From: Stomorhina lunata
Taxonomy: Eukaryota > Arthropoda > Insecta > Diptera > Rhiniidae
NCBI GenBank assembly: GCA_933228675.1
Contig: OW121741.1
Span: 120,006,918 to 120,070,917 of the forward strand
Length of the DNA: 64,000 nucleotides
Direction: 5' to 3'
The notes under the pieces were generated by a model. That model ran no database searches. It was not told where the DNA came from and saw only the letters and a list, made by a program, of their open reading frames with translations. This document shows, one piece after another, positions 37,330-47,885 of the stretch. The position numbers and the translations under genes are program-made. The first letter of the stretch is position 1. Every line of letters starts with the position of its first letter.

Positions 37330-37469
37330 ATAAAAAGCCAAAAAATGTTTGCGGAGAAACCAAATTCCTCGACGCGTTTCGATGGTTGGTTAAGCCATCT
37401 CTTCAGGAGGATTATCCCCAATTTAGACAGATCGAAAACCTCGCATTATTACTAAATTTACAAACATAA
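37330..37469 (+). pseudogene. Harbinger-like transposase N-terminal remnant (within TIR element)
   Basis: Encodes the same peptide as 3160-3302 (KNVCGETKFLDAFRWLVKP, SLQEDY, FRQIENLALLL), ending at TAA 37467-37469. The open frame begins at 37194 but the first 45 codons are Phe/Lys-rich and not conserved in meaning. The position inside a TAA-flanked, AGGTACGGTCA-ended element supports a Harbinger origin. No catalytic domain follows. Confidence 0.5.
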
Positions 37470-37847
37470 CTATTAAGAATTATGTTCATAAACCAAAAGT
37501 AAAAGCGTAGATTATCGACTGAACAAAAACAAACATTTTTCAGTTTTCATCTATATTCAAATAAAACTTGTTTTTTTGTTTATACTTTGAACGTATTTTT
37601 TCTGTATTTTACCAAATAAAAATCGTCAAATAAATGTGCAAGCGTGACCACAAATTTTTTATTATATTGTTTTGACAATATTTTACTCAAAATATTTGAT
37701 TTAAATGTTTAATGAGTCTGACCGTACCTTAAGTACTTGTACTAAGAAAGAATTGCAAATATTTGTCTACCTGGCTTGTTAACAATATAACAATATAATA
37801 TTATCAAAAATATATACATTTTGTTCACATAAATGTATTTATAGTGT

Positions 37848-37859
37848 ATCTGGCCAGAT
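37848..37859. promoter_or_regulatory. Palindrome ATCTGGCCAGAT, copy 3
   Basis: Same 12-bp palindrome near the right end of the piggyBac element, next to ACATGCGCTACGTATGTG, the inverted partner of the left internal repeat. Confidence 0.55.
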
Positions 37860-37905
37860 ACATGCGCTACGTATGTGACTACCGAAACATGTGCATAACG
37901 GAGGG

Positions 37906-37909
37906 TTAA
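37906..37909. repeat. TTAA target-site duplication, right
   Basis: TTAA directly follows the right piggyBac terminus CGGAGGG. Confidence 0.8.
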
Positions 37910-38200
37910 ACACAAATATCAATATTTTTTTTTATAAAATTTTAAACAATTACTACTTATATAAACCGAAATCACTGAACCAAATTTTGCTCAAATCGGT
38001 CCACATTTGACCATAGCTCTCATAAAGACGATCCCGGGTGTCCTTGGGGATATACCAATTTGTTCTATTTTTCACTAGGCATCAAAGATTTAAATTCGAA
38101 TTACCGAATTATCTTTGATAATTTCTAATTAAGTCAGAATGCCTACAACTCACTAGCATAATATCAAGAACGTCGTGTTCCTTCTTAGAACTATTGGAAA
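37910..38200 (+). mobile_element. Dispersed repeat interrupted by piggyBac, right part
   Basis: Resumes the element broken at 36007: CTCAAATCGGTCCACATTTG and CATAGCTCTCATAAAGACGA are X/Y-family landmarks. A hairpin lies at 38082-38118 (TCAAAGAT ... ATCTTTGA with an inner AATTCG/CGAATT pair). Confidence 0.55.
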
Positions 38201-38464
38201 CATACCCAGTAAAACTTTTCATTACCAAATAATGAGTTAAACAGTTAAACTATTGAACACAAACTACTTACTCATTTGCTGTTTAAGTCATTACATTAAC
38301 ATGGGGATGTCATTGGAGGCAAGTACTTACCAATTGCAGAAAAGTAATGACTTGGGTAAGCAATTTCAAAGCAACAACAACAACAGCAACAACTTTTTTG
38401 TTGTTGTTTTATTAAAAACATATATTTTTAAACGAAATACAAAATTTTTTTTATGACCCCATGG

Positions 38465-38475
38465 GGGCTCGAACC
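38465..38475 (-). promoter_or_regulatory. Pol III B box (tRNA-like)
   Basis: GGTTCGAGCCC on the minus strand, matching the tRNA B-box core GTTCGANNC. The A box lies 31 nt upstream, a normal tRNA spacing. Confidence 0.65.
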
Positions 38476-38506
38476 CAGACCCTCCGACTGCTAGGCAGAG
38501 ACTTTT

Positions 38507-38517
38507 CCACTGAGCTA
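38507..38517 (-). promoter_or_regulatory. Pol III A box (tRNA-like)
   Basis: TAGCTCAGTGG on the minus strand, an exact consensus A box as found in many tRNAs. Confidence 0.65.
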
Positions 38518-38617
38518 CTTCATATGTTGAAAACTTAGCAGCTTATAATTAATATAAACAATTTTTATTTTTAGATCCAAAATCATGTGAAAATAACTTT
38601 GTTTTTCCCTGCTTTTT

Positions 38618-40458
38618 TATACCCACCATCAAAAAGAATGGGGGGTATATTGAGATTGTCATTCCGTTTGTAATTTCCTTAATATTGACTCAAAAATCAA
38701 AAACGATATATATTCTGAATCCTTATGAAATTCTAAGACAATTGAGCGATGTCCGTCTGTCTGTCCGTCTGTCTGTCCGTCTGTCTGTCTGTCTGTCTGT
38801 CTGTTGAAATCACGATAACGCCTAAACGAAAGGAGCTAGCTCACTGAAACTTAGCAAAAACATTCTTCATTTATGAGAAAATTTTGGTATTGAAATTGGG
38901 CAAAATCGGTTAACATTTGACCATAGCTCCCGTATAACCTCGTCTAGACAAGTCGCTTATTTGCTAATAACTGACAAATTATAATAGCTATGATGATAAA
39001 ATTTGGTATCTAGAAGTTTTCCATAAGCACTAGGCAGTATATAAAATTTCATCGAAATCGGTTCACATTTAACCATTGCTCCCATATAAAAAACATACGG
39101 AAACAGCCAAAATTCCACCTGAAATTCACTTAAATGCCAATAAATGCTAAAATGTAATAGCTTTCGCCACCAAATTTAGCACAAATAAGTCTTATGTGAA
39201 TACCAGCCAGTGTGCAAAATTTTGTCACAATCGGTCACCATTTGACCATAGCTCCCATATAAAGAACTTACGGAAACACAAAAATACAAAAAGAAAAGGG
39301 GGTTTATGTCCGTCTGTCCGTTAGATAAAAGCGCGATAGCGCCTTAACTGAAAGGGCTACAGCAACAAAATTTTGCAAAAGCAAGTCTTATGTGAATGCC
39401 AGTCAGTGTGCAAAATTTTGTTACAATCGGTCACCATTTGACCATAGCTCCCATATAAAAAACTTACAGAAACACAAAAATACAAAAAGAAAAGGAGATT
39501 TATGTCCGTCTGTCCGTCAGATAAAAGCGCGACAGCTCCTTAACTACAAAAGCTAGAGAGACAAAATTTTACAAAAGTATTTCCGATATGTAACAAAAGT
39601 TTTGTACTGAAAATGGGCGAAATCGGTTCACATTTAGTTAGAGCTCCAATATAACCCCGCCCCGGGAAACACATAAATGCTGATAAATTGAGTACAATTG
39701 TGATAGCTATGACGACTAAATTTAGTATAGAGAAGTTTTATGCAACTATTGGTCAGTATATCAAATTTTATAGGAATCGGTCCATATTTGACTATAGCTT
39801 TCATATAAAAAACACTCCCGGAAACCAAAAAAATGTTTAGCAAGGACCAGTTAAAAGCTATTAAATTAGAAACTGTGACAGCTATTGCCACTAAATTTTG
39901 CAAGAATAAGCCCTGTATAAATACCAGCCAGTGTGTGAAATTTTGTTACAATCGGTCAACATTTGGCTATAATTCTTATATATTTATATTACATCCCCTT
40001 TTTTATATCTACAATCAAAAAGATTCGGAGGTACAAGCAGCATATTAAGATTATGTATATGGTAGATGCATTAGGAACTCCTAACAAAATATATGGACCT
40101 GTCGTATTACTATCAACTTCTTTATCTTAACTTAATATTAAGCTAAACGAAAAGTATTTAACAACTTATTAATGTAAAACTATACCCGGTTACGATAACG
40201 AATTTTTTTCAAAGTAAATAATTACTAGGGAAACCACTTAAACACTTTTGAATCTTGAACTATAAAGCTACTGCAACCGAAGTTATTCCAAATATTTTAC
40301 CAACAATACCAACTAGCGTAACAACTTTTTTCCAATTTGGTCCACGTTTTGAATTTGCTGCAGCCTCGTAGATATATGAGATATGTTTCTAAATTTAACA
40401 CAACTTGATGGTGGGTATATAAGATTCGGCACAGCCGAATATAAAACTCTTACTTGTT
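38618..40458 (+). mobile_element. Family X dispersed element, most complete copy
   Basis: A 1.84-kb element starts TATACCCACCATCAA (38618-38632); the complementary TTGATGGTGGGTATA lies near its right end (40405-40419), a 15-bp perfect inverted repeat. The right end continues with hairpin ATTCGGC-aca-GCCGAAT (40424-40440) and CTCTTACTTG. A left-end hairpin TATACCC/GGGTATA (38618-38624, 38643-38649) is also visible. The body contains a CTGT/CCGT stretch (38752-38810) and about five imperfect repeats of a module ending in TCACATTTGACCATAGCTCC-type sequence (about 38905, 39055, 39230, 39430, 39625). No intact transposase; small frames are chance. The superfamily is uncertain. Confidence 0.75.
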
Positions 40459-40696
40459 TTTCTTTGTTGTAATTTTTGGAAAAATATTTTTATACGATTT
40501 TTTGTAATTATTTTAAAACTTTTTTAAAATTATTTTAAAACTTAAACAATTTAAATCTTCTTTTTTGTATAAGTTTTTACATAAGATTGACTCTTACTTA
40601 CTTAAATGTTACAACCTGTTAAGGTCAAAGTCCGAGCATATTTTAGAATTCCATGGATTTCGATCTTGTGCGAATATTCTCCAATTTTATAGGCCA

Positions 40697-41337
40697 AGCT
40701 TTGAAAATTTCCTCTACTTGGTCTTTCTATCGAAGTTTCGGACATCCTCCTCTAACATTAGGTAGTGGGACATTTCAATTCTAATTTTATCCTCTTTATT
40801 GTATTTTTTTTCAAGAGAGGGTTACTAGCCTATTTTTATCGATCTTATGGGACAACTCTCGGAACATGTTAACTCACAATATTAATGGGTGTTAAACTAG
40901 CTCCCCGGGTGATACCATGAGGAGGTGTGTGTCCACAGTTGAGATGAAGGATGACCCAGATAAGTTGGGCTTACCAAGTTAAGACCAATTAGAATCGTGT
41001 TTGGTATTCAACATCCCCTACATAAACATCCCCTACATGATGGTATTTTTTCATTAACGTGAGTTAGTTTTACAAAGTTTTTTTACAGAAGATAATATTT
41101 AAGTTCTTAAAATTCAAAAATCATTTAAAAAGACTCTTTTAATAAAAAAAAAAAACTAAAAAAAATTGTTGCCCTTGGTGGGATTTGAACCGGGGCCATT
41201 CAGTTTAAATTACCATCTTAACTACAAATAAGTACTTCTGTAATAACTTATTATTTATTCGGATGGTATGTTGTAGTCGTTACAAGGTAACCAGTTATCA
41301 GAGTACTTGCCATTACCAAAGTTTTGCTGGGTATATA
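40697..41337 (-). mobile_element. 0.6-kb interspersed repeat with tRNA-like boxes, copy 2
   Basis: Second copy of the repeat at 35038-35658, same orientation, with some indels. On the minus strand the A-box-like TAGTTAAGATGG (41224-41213) fits TRGYNNARNNGG, and the B box GGTTCAAATCC (41191-41181) is perfect, 21 nt downstream. That is shorter than a normal tRNA, so the anticodon arm is shortened or lost. The right end is CATTACCAAAGTTTTGCTGG. It probably could be transcribed by Pol III at one time. No protein frame. Confidence 0.65.
41181..41224 (-). promoter_or_regulatory. tRNA-like A and B boxes in the 0.6-kb repeat
   Basis: Minus strand TAGTTAAGATGG (A box) and GGTTCAAATCC (B box), separated by 21 nt. 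In the other copy (35503-35560) the B box is intact and the A box is changed at its third base. Confidence 0.5.
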
Positions 41338-42569
41338 AAGTATTAAGAAAAATTTTAGTATTTTTAATACAATCTTCTGGCTTCAGCCAATTTAAATTAT
41401 TACATATCTTCTACATAAAACAACATACAAAGTTTATAAAGTTGAAGTAGATTTTAAAATGCATAAATAAATATGTATGAATTTATGTGAAGAGAGAATT
41501 TAAAAAGTTTTACGTTTTACTCTTTTGTTTGTGTAAATATTTAAATATGCAAAAATTAATGTAGATAAAATAATAATTCAAAGTAAAAAGTAATTAACAT
41601 AATGTATGCACGTAAATGCTATAAAAATATTCAGATATGTTATAGTACTTTTTTTTATATACATACATATATACATATCTACTAAGTAAAGATATAGGAA
41701 TATTTGTTAAGGTACATAAGCTAACGTTTATATATTTTCAGATAATTTTGTTCTTTTTTTTGAGCCAGCAAATTGAGGGGTGTGAGTGAGTAACTAGTTA
41801 AAGTGGTAAACTTTTTGTTGAATAGTTTTAACCAAAGAGAAAAGTGATAACTGTATAATAAATTGTTAATAAAACTTTGTTATTTTTTGAGTATTTCAAA
41901 AAAAAAAAAGAGAAGTACTAGTAGTAGTACATAGTAGTTCTAGAGGAAAACACTTATTTGAGTATTTACACTTAATCACCAACATCATGAGCAAATTCAA
42001 CCTTAACCTTATGCAAATCATTCAGCTTGAAATGGAAAAAGTTAAATGGATATCTCTCAAAATATGTATTAATTTTATTCTACACATTTATTGTACTTCC
42101 AGTGTTTTTGCTCTTATCAAAGGACATTTATATAAGAAAAAAATCGTTATTTTAATAGTTGGAATTTTTATGCAAAAACATGTTCTTGTATTTTCGTATT
42201 CGCTTTCTTAAAGTTTAAAACTATCTTGCAAAGCGAAAATGAAGGGTGTAATTTTTTTTTTTTTCTTTTTTTTTATTACAATCAAACTGATAAATTTATA
42301 GCAGCCACTGGAAAAAAATGGAAAGCACTAAAGTCGGTTAAGACCGACGATAAGTATTAGTATACATTTGAGTATAAATATTAGTACCAGTAAAGTAATG
42401 AGATTGGTTTTTCTATTAGTATAAGTAGTACTTAAAAGTATTACTTAAAAGTAACAAGCTTTTGAAATAGTACTGGTTAGATATTAGAGCCAATTTTTTT
42501 TTTTGGTTTTCTTAGATAGGGATTGAATATTATTTTTCCAACAAGACATCCATTTTGTAAATCGGTTAA
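41338..42569. other. AT-rich single-copy sequence
   Basis: No supported gene. A 74-codon plus-strand frame (41987-42211) has no domain. AGTACTAGTAGTAGTACATA and AGTATTAGTA-type runs occur at 41915-41935 and 42350-42480. Confidence 0.5.
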
Positions 42570-45190
42570 CAAATTCGATTGATAATGTTGATTATATAAA
42601 GATCTACGATTGATAATATTGACAATAATGAAAATCAACTATTGACAATGTTGACTGTTTGAGCATCAAAGATTGATAATGTTGACTATATGAAGATCTA
42701 CGATTTATAATGTTAACTATATGAGTATATATGATTGCTTATGTTGACTATATAAGGATTCATGATTGATAATGTTGACTATCTAAGGATCTATGATTGA
42801 TAATGTTGACTATATGAAGATCTACGATTGATAATATTAACAATATGAAGATGTACGATTGATAAAACTGACTATATGAAGATCTAAGATTGATAATGTT
42901 AATTATTTGAGGATCTATGATTGATAATGTTGACTATATGAGACCAATGATTGATAATATTGACTATATCAAGATCTACGATTGATAGTACTGACTATAT
43001 AAAGATGTACGATTGATAATGTTGACTATATGAGGATCTACGATTGATAACGTTGGCTCTGAAAAGATCTACGATTGATAATGTTGACTATATGAGGATC
43101 TATGATTGATAATGTTGGCTCCATGAAGATCTGCGATTGATAACGTTGGCTCTGAAAAGATCTACGATTGATAATGTTGACTATATGAGGATCTATGATT
43201 GATAATGTTGGCTCCATGAAGATCTACGATTGATAATGTTGACCATATAAGGATCTACGATTAGTAATATTGACTATATGAAGTTCTACGGTGGTTAATG
43301 TTGACTATATCAAGATCTACGATTGATAGTATTGACTATATGAAGATTGATATTGTTGACTATATGAAGATCTACGATTGATAATATTGACTATATGAAG
43401 ATCTATGATTGATATTGTTGAAAATATAAAGATCTACGATTGATAATGTTGACTATATGAGGATCTATGATTGACCATGTTGACTATATGAGGATCTATG
43501 ATTGATAATGATGGCCATAAGAAGATCTACGATTGATAATGTTAACTATATAAGGATCTACGATTGATTATATTGACCATGTGAAGATCTACGGTGTGGA
43601 TCTATGTTTATCTATGATTGATAATGTCGACCATATAAAGATCAACGATTGATAATATTTAATATATGAAGATCTACTACTGATGATATTGACAATATGA
43701 AGATCTGCGATTAACTATGTGAAGATCTACAATTGATACTGGTAACTATATAAAGACATTGTTAACTATGTAAAGATCTGCGATTGATACTATTGACTAT
43801 AGAAAGACCTACAGTTGATATTGTTAACTATATGAAGATCTACGATTGATAATGTTGATCATATGTGGATCTATGATTGATCATGTTGACTACATGGAGA
43901 TCTTCATGAAGATCTACGATTGATAATGTTGACTCCTTAAGGATCTATGACTGATAATTTTGACTATATGCAGATCTACGATTTATAATATTAACTATTT
44001 GAAAATCTACGATTGATAATGTTGACTTTCTAGGGATTTATAATTGACATTGTTGACTATATAAAGAACTACGATTGATAATATTGACTATATGAAGATC
44101 TATGATTGATAATATTGAATATATGAAGATCTACGATTGATAAAGTTGACTATATGAGGATCTATGATTGATCATGTTGGCTACATGGAATATCTACGAT
44201 TGATAATATTGACCACGATTGATAATAATGACTATATGAAGATCTGTGCTTGAAACAGTTGACTGTATGAAGATCTACGAGTGATAATATTAACTATATG
44301 AAGATCTACGATTAATAATGTTGACTATATGAAGATCTACGATTGATAATATTGACTATAATGAAGATCATATTATGATGATCTGCGATTGATATTGTTA
44401 ACTATATGAATATATACCATTGATAATGTTGACTATTTGAGTATCGACGATTGATTATGTTGACTATTTGAGGATCTAAGATTGATTATGTTGACTATAT
44501 GAGGATTTATGATTAATAATGTTGACTATATGAAGATCAACGATTAATAATATTGACTATAGGAAGATCTACGATTGATAGTACTGACTACATGAAGATC
44601 TACCATAGATAATGTTGATTATTTGAGGATCTAATGATTGACTATATGAGGATCTTTGATTGATCATGTTGGTTAAATGGAATATCTACGAATGATAATA
44701 TTGACTATATGAAGATATACGATTGACAATATTGGCTATAATGAAGATAATATTATGAAGATCTGCGTCTGATATTGTTAACTATATGAAGATATACGAT
44801 TGATAATATTGACTATATGAAGATCTACGATTATAGTGTTGACTATATGAAGATCTACGATTGATAGTATTGACTATAAAAAGAACTACAATTGACATTG
44901 TCTACTATATGAAGATCTACGATTGATAATGTTGACTATATAAGGATCTATGATTGATCATGTTGACTACGTGGCGATTTACGATTGATAATATTGGCTG
45001 TATGAAGATCTACGATTGATAATGTTGACTATTTCAGGATCTATGATTGACATTGTTGACTATATAAAGAACTACGATTGATAATATTGACTATATAAAG
45101 ATCTATGATTGACAAAATTGTCTATATAAAGATCTACTATTGATAATGTTTACTATATGAAGGTCTTCGATTGATAATGAAAAGGTATTT
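42570..45190 (+). repeat. 31-bp minisatellite with GATCTACGATTGATAATGTT
   Basis: About 80 imperfect units of 31 bp: GATCTACGATTGATAATGTT followed by GACTATATGAA. Many units are truncated or carry substitutions, and a few larger rearrangements exist. Variant groups recur, for example TTGGCTC(T/C) with (A)TGAAGATC at about 43055-43215, where a block of about 90 bp is repeated. Unlike the other minisatellites it lacks an extended palindrome apart from AGATCT. Frequent stop codons (TGA in each unit) exclude coding. Confidence 0.95.
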
Positions 45191-46734
45191 TCGTTTTCCA
45201 TGAACACTAACAAAACAGAATTGTTACATGAGAACCCCTGAATATATTTTTTTTTCTCATCTTTTGTCTCATAGTGTAATAGAAATTTTAAGACCAAAGA
45301 CAATATGATATGAAGCTATTGGACTTCATATATATATTTTTTTCTATCAAATGTGAAATTAAAGTGAATAAAGAACAATGATAAACACATAAAAACAAAC
45401 ATACATTGTATGAGCATGTGTGTGTGCCTAAGCTTTCTCTTATTTGATAAGAATTAGAGTAAAAGCGGTCAACTTCCTTTTTTAATGGGACTTTTCAAAA
45501 GGACCATACGGCAAATCAATGTATGTAAATTCATCATCTTAATATTATAAAGTCTTTGGCAAAACTATTGGTATTAGAGTTAGAAGTTCTAGCATAGGTA
45601 GTAATTCTAGTATGAGTAGTACAATCATTAGTATAATTTCTAGCATTAGTTCACAAGCAAACAAGTAGACATCGCTAAGACAACTCATAAAGTAATTATT
45701 TAAGTCTTCTGGGTATCAGACAAATATTTCTATTAGTCGCAAGCAAGAGCACCAATTTTCATATCTGTGATGGTGTAGAGTACACAAATTTCATACAAAA
45801 ACTTTGAAACTTTAGCAAACGAAGAAGCATTTTCGCGGTAAATTCATCGTTTTCATACACTTCATTACTTTTGTCTGTCAGATAAGAAAGAGTTGGGTAA
45901 AACTAAAGCAACGCAAAGCGATGCCAGCAGACACTCGATAAAGAAGTACATTTAACTCAAATTGTAGTTTATTTCTTAAGTTTGAATACTAAATAAAATT
46001 GGCATAATTTTTTTTTAAACACTCATCAGACAAAGTGAAAAAACATGCAAAAAACATCATGTCTGAAATTTGCCTTTTATTCAAATCCAGCAAAAGTATT
46101 TTATTTTATTCAAGTTGATGTAGATTTTTGTTTTTCACAAAAAAAAAAAAATATATACAAAATCTCGAAGAAAAACTATAAAAAAAAATTATTGCTATAA
46201 AACAGATAAAATTTTACAACACGAACTGAGTTCATTTAAATCTAATGGCTGAATATCTTTTGGATTTTCTCTCAAGTTGTTCCTAGTTTATATCTTTTGC
46301 ATTTCGTAACAATTACAAGTGGAAAATGTAATTTGAAAAATATTCGCATTAAGGAGGGAAAAAATATCAACTGAGCAATTGTAGTTCGAGATAAATGGCT
46401 AAAATCTTAAATGATGAAGTAAAACAGATTTAAGTTGTTTGGCTGTGATATTACAACTTGAAGTGTTTAGTTTTAAGATATTTGAAATGTGGGTTGCTTA
46501 AGTGTTTCAAATTTGAAGTGTTGAAGGAAATTAGGGTCAATGTCAAAATATTTTTAAACAAAAGCAAAACACTGGCGAATCTATGGGACACAGCTTTATC
46601 ATACTTTTCGATGTATAACTTTTAGAAAATTTCATTATAACAATGTTTATAGAGAACTTTTCTGTGTTCAAATATAAATGTTGTTTTAAATAAGATTTTT
46701 ACAACGATAGGAAAACTTTTCTATAGAAAAGTAG
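45191..46734. other. AT-rich single-copy sequence
   Basis: No supported gene or repeat. An AGTA/TAGTA-rich patch occurs near 45580-45650, and a poly-A run near 46139-46151. Confidence 0.55.
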
Positions 46735-47360
46735 ACGAAAGAAAGACTTTTCTAATATTTAAAGGAAATTTTTCAAAATTTTGTTATCCTTTTAGGAAAT
46801 TTTTCAAAAAAATTTTATTTTTATAGGAAATTTTTAAAATTATCTTATCCTTACAGGAAATTTTTGAAAAACTTCTTATTTTTAGAGGAAATATATATAG
46901 AAATTTTTAAAAAAATTCTTATTTTTATAGGAAATTTTTCAAAAAAAAAATTTTATAGGAATTTTTTCAAAAAATTCTTATTTTTATAGGAAATCTTTCA
47001 AAAAATTCTAATTTTTATAAAAAATTTATTTTTTTTTTTACGGAAATTTTCCAAAATTTCTTCTTTTTTAGGCAATTTAAAAAAAATGCCTATTTTTATA
47101 TGAATTTTTTAAATTTTTTCTTTATTTTTATAGAAAATTTTTTAAAAATTTTGTATGTTTATAGAAAATTTTTCAAAAAATTTTCTTATTTTTAAAGGAA
47201 ATTTTTCAAAAATTTTCGTTTTTTAAAGGACATTTTTTGAACATTTCTTATTTTTCTAGCAAATATTTAAAAAATGTCGTTTTTTATAGGAAATTTTTCA
47301 GATATTTATAATTTTTATAGGAAATTTTTCAAAAAAAATCTTATTTTTATACGAAATTTG
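46735..47360 (+). repeat. 29- to 31-bp minisatellite, left arm of inverted array
   Basis: Units of TTCTTATTTTTATAGGAAAT plus TTTTCAAAAAA, similar to but distinct from array 2 (TTCTTATTTTTATAGG instead of TTTGCTTTTTATAGG). About 20 diverged units. The orientation flips at about 47360. Confidence 0.85.
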
Positions 47361-47885
47361 GAAAATTTCCTGTAAAAATAAGAAATTTTTGAAAAATTTT
47401 CTGAAAAATAAGAAATTTTTGAAAAATTCCTCATAAAATAAGAAATTTTTTGGAAAAATTTCCTATAAAAATAAGAAATTTTTAAAAAATTTCCTATAAA
47501 AATAAGAAATTTTTAAAAAATTTCATATAAAAATAAGAAATTTTTGAAAAATTTGCTATAAAAATAAGAAATTTTTGGAAAGTTGAAAATAAAAAATTTT
47601 GAAAAATTTCCTATAAAATAAATAATTTTTGAAAAATTTCCTATTATTGAAATTTTCTATAAACATATGAATTAAATTCGCAATTAAAAACCAATAAAGT
47701 TTCAAAAAATTTCCTTTTTTAAAAAATAAGAAATTTTTGAAAATTTCAATTTAAAAAATGAGGAACATAAGAAAAAAATTGAATAATTTCCAATTGAAAA
47801 ATAAGAAATTGTTGAAAAAGTTCCTATTAAAAAATTATAAATTCTTGAAAAATTTGCTATTATGAGATAAGAAATTCTACATTTG
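47361..47885 (-). repeat. 29- to 31-bp minisatellite, right arm of inverted array
   Basis: Same units on the opposite strand: TTTCCTATAAAAATAAGAAA plus TTTTTGAAAAA. With the left arm this forms a head-to-head array of about 1.15 kb centred on GAAATTTGGAAAATTTC (47353-47369). The right arm has about 15 units and is more diverged past 47650. Confidence 0.85.

Larger units (their letters stand above)
36834..37729 (+). mobile_element. PIF/Harbinger-type element, nested in piggyBac
   Basis: An 896-bp element with terminal inverted repeats starting AGGTACGGTCA on both ends. They stay similar for 23 bp (AGGTACGGTCACATTGATT versus AGGTACGGTCAGACTCATT, both then AAAC) and are flanked by TAA. The repeat TGACCACAAA occurs in direct orientation at 36895 and 37645; CAACAACATCAAAT repeats occur at 37124-37190. 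The interior holds the transposase-like fragment at 37330-37469. Too short to encode the transposase and the MYB-like partner of full elements, so non-autonomous. An almost identical internal piece lies at 3107-3381, so the family was active fairly recently. Confidence 0.8.
36012..37905 (+). mobile_element. piggyBac-type DNA transposon, decayed, with nested Harbinger
   Basis: A 1.9-kb element is flanked by TTAA on both sides, with inverted ends CCCTCCGTCATGCGCATGT (left) and ACATGTGCATAACGGAGGG (right), 17 of 19 pairing. TTAA duplication and CCC-starting ends define the piggyBac superfamily. A second, longer inverted pair lies inside the ends ('CACATACGTAGC.CATGTATC', 36205-36224 and its complement about 37846-37876). 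The perfect palindrome ATCTGGCCAGAT occurs three times (36031, 36222, 37848). The interior keeps only a transposase N-terminal remnant and is interrupted by an 896-bp Harbinger element, leaving about 1.0 kb of piggyBac. It cannot encode a transposase; it may once have been mobilised by one supplied elsewhere. Confidence 0.85.
38204..38530 (-). mobile_element. tRNA-like element with strong A and B boxes
   Basis: On the minus strand it starts with a tRNA-like head (38526 down to about 38452): A box TAGCTCAGTGG (38517-38507) and B box GGTTCGAGCCC (38475-38465), both excellent matches to the Pol III internal promoter. The anticodon-arm region reads CTCTGCCTAGCAGTCGGAG, and the 3' side ends CCCCCATGGGGTCA. 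The acceptor stem pairs poorly, so it is not a functional tRNA. An A+T-rich body with a CAACAA run follows, ending at ACTGGGTATG (plus strand CATACCCAGT, 38201-38210). This end resembles the outer end of the 35038/40697 repeats (CCAGCAAAACTTTGGTAATG). Best read as a SINE or a TIR element carrying a tRNA-derived promoter. Confidence 0.6.

Noticed and set aside
38452..38526. Functional tRNA gene on the minus strand
   Set aside because: A and B boxes are excellent, but the acceptor stem pairs only partly and the anticodon arm does not fold with a 7-nt loop; it is better seen as a tRNA-derived element.
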